From Robertmurraya massiliosenegalensis JC6 (lineage in GTDB: Bacteria; Bacillota; Bacilli; Bacillales; Cytobacillaceae): a stretch of 64,000 nt of DNA. Below the pieces are notes generated by a model. The model saw nothing but the letters and a program-made list of their open reading frames with translations, ran no database searches and was not told the DNA's origin. Position 1 is the stretch's first letter. Each line of letters begins with the position of its first letter. The stretch lies in assembly GCF_000311725.1 (NCBI RefSeq), contig NZ_HE978512.1:258305-322304 (forward strand), written 5' to 3'. Position numbers and translations under genes: made by a program. This document shows, piece by piece, positions 57,831 through 64,000 of the stretch.

Positions 57831-58262
57831 GATTTATGTGTCCTTAATTAATAAAATAGCACGAAATAAATGTTTGGTAAGAGTCTTTAGTCCCGCCTTT
57901 AACAAGAAAATTATTCTAATCCCTACAATTACGTTACCAAAGAGGGATAAAAGTGCGCATTCCAAATTTCCTACTGTATACTAAAAGCTCAAGAAGACAG
58001 TATTTATACAATATATAACTTAAATTTCTCCTAATGGAAAAACACTAGTAATAAATATTTACAATAGAGATGTTTTGAGAAAATACTACTTCTCAGATTG
58101 ATACGTCAGGTATAATAAAAAAAATCACATCGTACGAATTGATTTAGCGGAATGGACTGTCCAAGTACTTTCAGCTTTTTTCCCCATTTTGTTTATGAAA
58201 GCGTAACCTTCCCTCTTTAAATTCGTCTAAAAAGATAGAAATTTAAACAAGGGGGTGCTATT
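57830..58262. other. non-coding region between riboswitch and secreted-protein gene
   Basis: About 430 bp without a supported gene. It must contain the promoter of the riboswitch transcript (minus) and that of the secreted protein gene at 58263 (plus). I could not assign either with confidence. Confidence 0.5.
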
Positions 58263-58922
58263 GTGAACAAGAAAAATGTATTGATCTTTTCCCTCCTCTC
58301 AATCTTAGGATTGATAGTCAATCTCCAAAGTGGAGCGGCTGAATTGGAACAGCCACTCGAGGAAATGACGATAGAATGGGAAGAAGCTGGAATCGATCCC
58401 AATCATACAGATGCAATCGAAAAGATCCGCATCTATATAGATGAATATGCATCCGACATTTTCTCTAGTCTTCATATTAATCGAGAAGAAAAACCATTAG
58501 GCGTGATTGTCCTTTCTTTTACAGAAGAACCACCAGCAGAAATAAAAAAAGGGATTGACGCACTAGTACAGGATCCAACAGAGATTTCTTTTAGAGTTGT
58601 ACCGTATACAGAAGAAGAATTGATGGACAAACAAAGTGAAATTGATAAAGCCGTTTTTGAAGAAAAAATATTTCAGGACAAAGGGATTTCTGTTTACCAT
58701 ACTTCGACTGATATTCTAAATAGTAAAGTAGAAATTGGCATCTCTCCTTTTAATGAAGAAACAGTCCAACAAGTCCGTGATTACTTTGAAGATGAACTAA
58801 TCCAGGTTGTTGAAGGTCACGAAGTTCAAACCTTGACTGAGGAAACGGAATCAGCAGATGAAGCAAAGAAAGGTTTCTTTGCCAAAATTCTCTCCTTCTT
58901 TTCTAGCTTATTCGGACGTTAA
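58263..58922 (+). CDS. secreted acidic protein of unknown function
   Basis: 219 residues from a GTG with GGGGG upstream. Signal peptide-like MNKKNVLIFSLLSILGLIVNLQSGAAEL, cleaved near residue 26. The mature part is acidic with repeated alpha/beta units (IEWEEAGIDPNHTDAIEKIRIYIDEYA, PLGVIVLSFTEEPPAEIKKGIDAL, VEIGISPFNEETVQQVRDYFED). The C-terminus (KKGFFAKILSFFSSLFGR) is a short amphipathic helix that may bind membrane. No family recognised. Confidence 0.75.
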   Translation: MNKKNVLIFSLLSILGLIVNLQSGAAELEQPLEEMTIEWEEAGIDPNHTDAIEKIRIYIDEYASDIFSSLHINREEKPLGVIVLSFTEEPPAEIKKGIDALVQDPTEISFRVVPYTEEELMDKQSEIDKAVFEEKIFQDKGISVYHTSTDILNSKVEIGISPFNEETVQQVRDYFEDELIQVVEGHEVQTLTEETESADEAKKGFFAKILSFFSSLFGR

Positions 58923-58926
58923 CTAA

Positions 58927-58956
58927 TTCCCACCTGCTTGCAGGGGGATTTTTTTA
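58927..58956 (+). terminator. terminator after the secreted-protein gene
   Basis: TCCCACCTGC and GCAGGGGGA pair (one mismatch) around a 2-3 nt loop and run into TTTTTTT, 5 nt after the stop codon. Confidence 0.8.
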
Positions 58957-59160
58957 TTTCTGCTTAATTCATATAAAAATTCATTTATTCTCCGGTGATT
59001 CAACATAGTTCACTAAATAAATACTTGAAAAATCAAATTTCACCCCCTTTTCCTTCATAAATAGTCATTTTAAGCAATTCGACCATACCCAGTATTCTCG
59101 CTATGTTTAAGTTACCTAGGAATACTTGTGGCAAGCGCGCTTTCCTGAAAGGGAAAAATT

Positions 59161-59658
59161 TTGAAGGATTTTTATGAATTAGAAGAGCAGTATAGAGCGA
59201 TGATTTGGAAAATTATTCACTCACTCAATATCTACAAATATCAACAAGAGTTCTATCAAACAGGTCTTATTGCCCTTTGGCAAGCCAGTGAACGCTTTAA
59301 TTGTGAGAAAGGCAGCTTCACCAGCTATGCCTATGCGTACATTCGTGGTCGGATATTGACAGAATTAACAAAACGGAATCATCACGAAGAGAACTGCGTG
59401 ATACCCGATGAAGAATATTGGAATTTGCTTCAGGATGACTCCAGTCAAATTCCATTAGAAAAGGAAAATCTTCTTACCTATTGCACCGATTTAACCGATC
59501 ATCAAAAGAAGTGGGTTCTTTACACAGCACTAGCAGATCTCTCCATTAGAGAAATTGCTGAGGTGGAGAATGTATCTGTATCGGCTGTTAAGGCGTGGAG
59601 AAAAGGAGCCCGCGCGAAGTTAATTGAAGGTTTCAAGAGTATGAGACATATAAGGTAA
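59161..59658 (+). CDS. small sigma-70-like factor
   Basis: 165 residues from a TTG with AAAGGG upstream. Region 2 is visible as YQTGLIALWQASERFNCEKGSFTSYAYAYIRGRILTEL (about 36-75), and region 4 as LTDHQKKWVLYTALADLSIREIAEVENVSVSAVKAWRKGARAKL (about 105-150), a helix-turn-helix. Region 3 is short. Resembles the sigma-O/YvrI or ComX-like small sigma factors more than ECF factors. No anti-sigma gene is adjacent. Targets cannot be inferred. Confidence 0.8.
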   Translation: MKDFYELEEQYRAMIWKIIHSLNIYKYQQEFYQTGLIALWQASERFNCEKGSFTSYAYAYIRGRILTELTKRNHHEENCVIPDEEYWNLLQDDSSQIPLEKENLLTYCTDLTDHQKKWVLYTALADLSIREIAEVENVSVSAVKAWRKGARAKLIEGFKSMRHIR

Positions 59659-60121
59659 CTCCTTGATTGGAATGTAGATTTATCTATAAATATATAACTT
59701 ACCACTTAATAAGATACCCCAACAGTTAAATAGTAGTGTTAACTGTTAATCTTATTTTAAAAATAATTAAGGGAATTCCACTAACATTGTCATGACAAAT
59801 ATATCCTACTTTTTTTATTTGGAGGTGTTTCGATATTTTATGAAACGCCTCTTTTTCTTGACTTCATCAATATCATTTCCCAGTATTCTACAAATTAAGA
59901 TAAATCTCACCAAATTTTTCAGTTAATATGTTATTATTTTCATAGAAGTGTACTTTTTATAGTAAAAAGGATACAGATGAATATAGTAAGATTGCCCTTT
60001 AATCCAAAACAACTTCTGTTCAAAACAGCGATGTACTCGTCTAGTACTCATCGTTTTCGCTAGGAGAGTATGGTGTTCGCTTACATATAGCTATAACATT
60101 TCGTGAAAGGAAGTAGTAGTC
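59659..60121. other. intergenic region before the small lipoprotein
   Basis: About 460 bp. It holds the terminator at 59822-59857 and otherwise A/T-rich sequence; an imperfect GATGTACT...AGTACTCATC inverted repeat lies near 60030-60053. No gene supported. Confidence 0.5.
59822..59857 (+). terminator. terminator after the sigma-like gene
   Basis: GAGGTGTTTC and GAAACGCCTC form a 10-bp stem (one G-T) around a 10-nt loop, followed by TTTTT. About 165 nt after the stop codon. Confidence 0.75.
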
Positions 60122-60712
60122 ATGCATAGAAAGTTATATTCTTTAATAGGATTGTTAATATTATTTATAGTGGGGTGCAGCAATGTAGATGACACTGATC
60201 GTAACACAGTACAGGCCTCGACAAATTCTGGGGAGAGCATTGAAAGAGAAGTAGAGTTAAACGACGTTATGAATGACGCAAATAAAAACGGTGGCTCTAA
60301 ATCTCCAAAAATGATTGAGCATATTGAGATGAATATTCCTGAATCTTTTATTGTCGAAGATAAAAATAATGGATTTATAGGTTTGGTAGGGATTGAGGAA
60401 AATGAAGGGATAGGCTTTGGAGTCGGAATTTCCCACGAGAATGTAACGGTTGCTCCTTCAATTATTGAAGATTTACTTTATAAAGACGGAGCTGAAGTAA
60501 TAGAAGAAATAAATGTAAATAAATATCCAGGCTTAGAAGACGCCTATCATTCTATAAAGGCTACGACCAATAATCAGGTAGAATACGCACTGTATAAGAG
60601 AAATGGCGATAAAGTTATAACCCTCGGCGGGAAAATTGACAATGAGATTTACAATGAAAAAATGGAAGCAAAATTATTAGAGATTATGAGTTCTATGAAT
60701 ATTACAAATTAA
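60122..60712 (+). CDS. small lipoprotein of unknown function
   Basis: 196 residues with AAAGGA about 11 nt before the ATG. Lipobox LFIVGCSNVD gives Cys19. Mature part: an acidic, Asn-rich linker, then IEHIEMNIPESFIVEDKNNGFIGL and a beta-rich domain (FGVGISHENVTVAP, VEYALYKRNGDKVITLGGKID) ending in a helix (LEIMSSMNIT). This pattern of a beta sandwich followed by a short helix resembles secreted PsbP/DcrB-type proteins, but this is weak. Anchored outside the membrane. Confidence 0.75.
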   Translation: MHRKLYSLIGLLILFIVGCSNVDDTDRNTVQASTNSGESIEREVELNDVMNDANKNGGSKSPKMIEHIEMNIPESFIVEDKNNGFIGLVGIEENEGIGFGVGISHENVTVAPSIIEDLLYKDGAEVIEEINVNKYPGLEDAYHSIKATTNNQVEYALYKRNGDKVITLGGKIDNEIYNEKMEAKLLEIMSSMNITN

Positions 60713-60740
60713 AAATGTGAAATTTTTGCTTTCATTATCA

Positions 60741-60788
60741 AAACATCAAGGACCAATTTTATTAAATTGGTCCTTGATGTTTTTTTGT
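60741..60788. terminator. shared bidirectional terminator
   Basis: A perfect 19-bp stem (AAACATCAAGGACCAATTT with its complement) and a 4-nt loop, with a T run on the plus strand and A/T-rich flank on the minus strand. It serves both the small lipoprotein gene (plus) and the CapA-like gene (minus), which converge here. Confidence 0.92.
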
Positions 60789-60818
60789 AAAATAGAAGTA
60801 ACATCGCCTACATATATA

Positions 60819-62066
60819 TTAAAATGGAGTTCCTTCCATCTTAGCCACTGTCTCATCCATAGAGCGCTGCATTCGAGGTTTAAATTCGTCAATTATTTCA
60901 CTACTGTTCAAGAAGTTTTCAATAGGGAGGATTCGGTAAGTAAATTTAGATTGCCCTTCTTCCATATTCCGATATACCCAAGTTGGAACGTAATTGACTT
61001 GTTCAATCGTCGTCTCATTTGTTTCGTTATTTTTCCGAATATCGAATTTGACGATGACCCCATCCTCAGTAAGTTCATTTTTACTACTAAGTGTTTCCAT
61101 CCTTTGATTGGATATGAAATTACCCATAGAATAAATGACAAAAGATTTTTGCTCCCCCACTTCGATATACTCTGACTTTTGAATAACATGAGGGTGGCTA
61201 CCCAGTATAATATTGACCCCTTCTTGTGCCATCAGTTCAGCATATTCAATTTGCTTTTCACTAGGATTTTCCTCATACTCGTTACCCCAGTGCATAAAAG
61301 CCATAATAAGGTCAGCACCTGAATCTTTTGCTTCCTGTATGTCTTGGATAACTTTATCTTTATCCATCATGTTGATCATGTCATTTAACTCATCTGGTGC
61401 ATATTGAGTCCCGACACTATTAATCATCTCGGTATAAGATAGAATCGCAATCTTAATTCCTTTGACTTCCTTTATCAAGATCCTTGATTCTGGTTTTTTA
61501 CTATAAGTCCCAACGGTCTCGAGACCTTTTGTGTTAATCACTTCAACTGTTCTCTTTAACCCTTTACTTCCTGTATCCAAACTATGGTTATTCGCTGTTG
61601 TGAGGACATCAAAGCCAGCATGTTGAATCGCATCTATTACCTCGTCTGGTGAATTAAAAACAGGATATCCAGTATAAGGTTGAGCGTCTCCTGCTGTAGT
61701 TGTTTCAAAATTGGCTATCGCCAAATCTGCAGTACTTATGATGTTCTTCACATCTTCAAAGACTGATTTAAAGTCGTATGAGTTGCTACCTTCATCATAA
61801 CCACTCTTTAGCTGTGTATCATGAAACATGATATCCCCTGCAGCCGCAATTTGAATCTCTGTATATGGGTTTTCTTCAATTATCTCCGATTCACTCGTAT
61901 TCGTTTCATTCGGTTCGTCGACTTTCGCTGATTCGGGCTTATTTTCGGCCTTTGCTTGTGCAAGTCCTAGAAGCATAAAAGATACCCCGCCTATGAGACC
62001 AATTCCTATCACGAAATAGATAAGTGACTTCATTCGGTTGGTTCCCTTACTTCTAGACGCCCTCAT
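60819..62066 (-). CDS. CapA-family (PGA_cap) metallophosphatase-like protein
   Basis: 415 residues from the ATG at 62066, with AGGAGG 9 nt upstream; an ATG two codons earlier is also possible. One N-terminal membrane helix (LIYFVIGIGLIGGVSFMLLGLA), then a low-complexity Glu/Asn linker and the catalytic domain: IQIAAAGDIMFHDTQ, DLAIANFETT, FDVLTTANNHSLDTGSKGL, MAFMHWGNEYEENPSEKQIEYAE, GVNIILGSHPHVIQKSEY and SMGNFISNQ. These are the CapA/YwtB metal-site motifs. It may act on poly-gamma-glutamate or another capsule. It overlaps the carboxypeptidase gene by 14 nt. Confidence 0.9.
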   Translation of the reverse strand: MRASRSKGTNRMKSLIYFVIGIGLIGGVSFMLLGLAQAKAENKPESAKVDEPNETNTSESEIIEENPYTEIQIAAAGDIMFHDTQLKSGYDEGSNSYDFKSVFEDVKNIISTADLAIANFETTTAGDAQPYTGYPVFNSPDEVIDAIQHAGFDVLTTANNHSLDTGSKGLKRTVEVINTKGLETVGTYSKKPESRILIKEVKGIKIAILSYTEMINSVGTQYAPDELNDMINMMDKDKVIQDIQEAKDSGADLIMAFMHWGNEYEENPSEKQIEYAELMAQEGVNIILGSHPHVIQKSEYIEVGEQKSFVIYSMGNFISNQRMETLSSKNELTEDGVIVKFDIRKNNETNETTIEQVNYVPTWVYRNMEEGQSKFTYRILPIENFLNSSEIIDEFKPRMQRSMDETVAKMEGTPF

Positions 62067-62832
62067 ACTCATTTCCCTCCTGTTCTAGGTATTCTTCATA
62101 AGTTAATCCACTCTCATAAACTTTTGTTGCAAGTTCTACTCCCAAATAACGAATATGCCACGGTTCATAAATATAACCAGTTATATCTTCTTTATCTTGT
62201 GGATATCGAATGATAAATCCATATTCATGACCATGCTCACGAAGCCACACACCTTCTGTAGTTTCACCAAAACTCTCATCTAACTGGAAATTAACACTTT
62301 CACTCGTTACATCCATGGCAAGCCCTGTTTGATGCTCACTTTGTCCCGGCTCCGCACTGAAACGGGCAGCTGCTTCTTTTCCATGGTTCTCCACATAACT
62401 ATTAAATAGTTGATTTTGTGTTTGATAGGAACGATATCCAGAACGGGCATATAAATAAATATCCGATTTCTTTGCATCCTCAAACATTGCTTTCAAGGCA
62501 TCAGCAGCAACTTTCCTTAGCTGATTGACTTCTGGGTTTTCTAACACAGTGGGAACGTCTAACTTCACAAGATCGGTAGGTTCATATATTTCCCCTACAC
62601 TATTTTGCTTATTAACAAGAGCTGTAATAGTTGGATCTTGATTTTCTTTCTCCACATCTTTATCTCCTTTTGTAGAATCAGCTGATTTATCTATCTGTTC
62701 AGCAGGCGTATTTACTTCAGAATCATCCTGTTTTTCTACGGATGAACCAGCCTTCTCTGAAGAATCTGAGCAGGCAGTTAATCCTATGGCAAGTGTACCT
62801 ACAACAAGGATGCCAATTAATTTATTTTTCAT
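62053..62832 (-). CDS. VanY-family D-alanyl-D-alanine carboxypeptidase lipoprotein
   Basis: 259 residues. Lipobox AIGLTACSDS gives Cys21, followed by an acidic linker to about residue 75. Peptidase M15 motifs: SGYRSYQTQNQLFNSYV, SAEPGQSEHQTGLAMDVT (His and Asp zinc ligands), GFIIRYPQDKEDIT and EPWHIRYLG (third His ligand). Trims peptidoglycan stem peptides outside the cell. Coupled to the CapA-like gene by overlap, suggesting a joint envelope role. Confidence 0.92.
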   Translation of the reverse strand: MKNKLIGILVVGTLAIGLTACSDSSEKAGSSVEKQDDSEVNTPAEQIDKSADSTKGDKDVEKENQDPTITALVNKQNSVGEIYEPTDLVKLDVPTVLENPEVNQLRKVAADALKAMFEDAKKSDIYLYARSGYRSYQTQNQLFNSYVENHGKEAAARFSAEPGQSEHQTGLAMDVTSESVNFQLDESFGETTEGVWLREHGHEYGFIIRYPQDKEDITGYIYEPWHIRYLGVELATKVYESGLTYEEYLEQEGNEYEGV

Positions 62833-63467
62833 TGGTTCATCAACTCCTTAAAAATATGAGTTTTCTAGTATCTCAAACTAGTATTGTGCATTTCAATGTC
62901 ATCACTTAGGACAACATAAACAAAGTTCAACTGGTTTTAGAGTCCTTCATTCCAGTAATTAACTACTTCCATAATCCTAGAGATATTAACGTAAAAAGTA
63001 TTGAAGTAGTCGTGAATAATTATATCAGAATTAAGGGTGTCAAAATAGAGAGAAATATGTAGAGATTAAATGAAATACGTAAAACAAGTGGAAAATTTGT
63101 AGAATAATGTAAAAATAGTGTAATTTATCGGGGGGTCCTACTCCCATTTTGTTTAGTGTTAAAAAGAGGATCTCACGCAAATTTTTAGAGCAATCTGAAG
63201 CACTACAGAGAATTTAGCTTCAGGTTGCTTATGTATTGTGTTAAATCTCTATAGCCTCTACATAGTAAGTTATCAATTTACTTAAAACAGACGATCATCT
63301 ATAATTTTTATATAATAAAAATGCTCCTTAATTCCGATGTAAATAATCTGAATAATTCATCTATTGACCGAATGATAGAAAGAGAGAGACAGGCATTTTC
63401 TAGCTTGGCTAAAGCTGCTCTACTCATATTCAAGTGAGACAAACATCCCCATGAAAGGAGAAACTCC
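62833..63467. other. intergenic region between carboxypeptidase and MEDS genes
   Basis: About 630 bp with no supported gene. It contains the hairpin GCAATCTGAAGC / GCTTCAGGTTGC (63190-63228) without a long T tract, and should hold divergent promoters for the genes on both sides; I cannot place them with confidence. A minus-strand frame at 63308-63505 overlaps the MEDS start and lacks an SD. Confidence 0.5.
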
Positions 63468-64000
63468 ATGACTGTTTTTGATCCGATTACTTCATTGATT
63501 AACAATCCTACTTTAATGGAAAATGGTGGACATATTTTGTATATGTTTACTGATGAGGATATGTATGTAGGGAATGCTGTCCAGTATATTTATGAGGGTA
63601 TCCAGAAGGAAGCCGTCATTTTTTTAATGGAAACGGAAGGAATGATCGAAAGAATTAAGAGGGAACTAGTCAAAATGAGGGTCAGTGACCTTCAACTTCA
63701 TTCTATTATCGGGATTGATAGCCATGAGTTTTATTTAGATGGGCATCACTTTAATCATACGGGGGCTGGAATAGAATTGATGGCACTCGTACAACCGTAT
63801 CTTGATCAAGGTTGTCATGTCCGCACTTGGGGGCAGGTTCCTTTTCCTCGTGAAGATCCACTTGAGCATTTAATCACGTATGAATGTTCATGCGATGAAT
63901 TTATCAATGCAAATAGAGTGATTTCAGTTTGTTGTTATAATGGGCTATCCACTCCCGCCTTTATGCAAAATGAATTATTGAAAACCCACACCCACTTTAT
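63468..64000 (+). CDS. MEDS-domain sensory protein, partial
   Basis: Frame open to the right window edge (177 codons visible) from an ATG with AAAGGAG 7 nt upstream. The visible part is a MEDS (methanogen/methylotroph DcmR sensory) domain: GGHILYMFTDEDMYVGNAVQYIYEGIQKEAVIFLM, then IGIDSHEFYLDG, GCHVRTWGQVPFP and LEHLITYECSCDEF. MEDS domains bind hydrocarbon-like or redox ligands and are usually joined to kinases or regulators; the missing C-terminus would tell. Confidence 0.8.
   Translation, partial: MTVFDPITSLINNPTLMENGGHILYMFTDEDMYVGNAVQYIYEGIQKEAVIFLMETEGMIERIKRELVKMRVSDLQLHSIIGIDSHEFYLDGHHFNHTGAGIELMALVQPYLDQGCHVRTWGQVPFPREDPLEHLITYECSCDEFINANRVISVCCYNGLSTPAFMQNELLKTHTHF

Noticed and set aside
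63308..63505. Minus-strand 65-codon frame
   Set aside because: No SD and overlaps the start of the MEDS gene, which has a strong SD.

Overview
The window looks like a low-GC Gram-positive spore-former of the Bacillaceae. It carries the Bacillus-type order hag, csrA, fliW, yviE, flgL, flgK, flgN, flgM, yvyF, comFC, comFA, degV, then later degU, degS and yvyE. Strong AGGAGG-type ribosome sites, frequent GTG/TTG starts, sigma-D-type promoters and an Sda sporulation-checkpoint peptide agree with this. Nearly everything up to 49.4 kb is on the minus strand, so operons read from right to left. No tRNA, rRNA or CRISPR array was seen.

Region 1 (1-13.6 kb) is a glycan cluster transcribed away from the flagellin gene and is best read as a flagellin-glycosylation island. 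It starts with two Maf/DUF115 glycosyltransferases, followed by pseB, a metal-type KDO-8-phosphate synthase (kdsA), a KdsC-type phosphatase, a methyltransferase, a CMP-sugar synthetase, a further DUF115 protein, a fused nucleotidyltransferase-kinase, a SIS isomerase, a small HAD phosphatase, a GT9-like transferase and an acetyltransferase cut by the window edge. The phosphatase is broken by a frameshift and the CMP-sugar synthetase by a TGA in place of a Trp codon, so the ulosonic-acid branch may be dead in this strain, or these are sequence errors.

Region 2 (13.7-23.2 kb) is the late-flagellar and competence block: flagellin with a CsrA-type hairpin in its leader, the CsrA-FliW switch, hook-filament junction proteins, FlgN, FlgM, ComFC, ComFA (no ComFB) and DegV.

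Region 3 (23.2-47.2 kb) lies between degV and degU, which are neighbours in B. subtilis. It holds an unannotated-size Sda gene, a decayed lipoprotein family, and a complete Tad/Flp (type IVc) pilus locus: TadZ, TadA, TadB, TadC, Flp pilin, two TadE-like pseudopilins, a large TadG-like protein and a prepilin peptidase. The pilus genes are flanked by a phosphosignalling set: a Hanks-type Ser/Thr kinase, two PP2C phosphatases, an FHA protein, a membrane protein with TxxL motifs, and a 2104-residue membrane-anchored adhesin. A phospho-controlled pilus/adhesin system is the most interesting hypothesis in the window.

Region 4 (47.5-64 kb) has degU-degS, yvyE, two LytR-CpsA-Psr cell-wall ligases, a UDP-glucose dehydrogenase, a decayed IS1182 transposase, an 88-bp tandem repeat, several lipoproteins, a c-di-GMP-I riboswitch before a 69-residue orphan gene, a small sigma-like factor, a CapA-like protein coupled to a VanY-type carboxypeptidase, and the start of a MEDS-domain gene.
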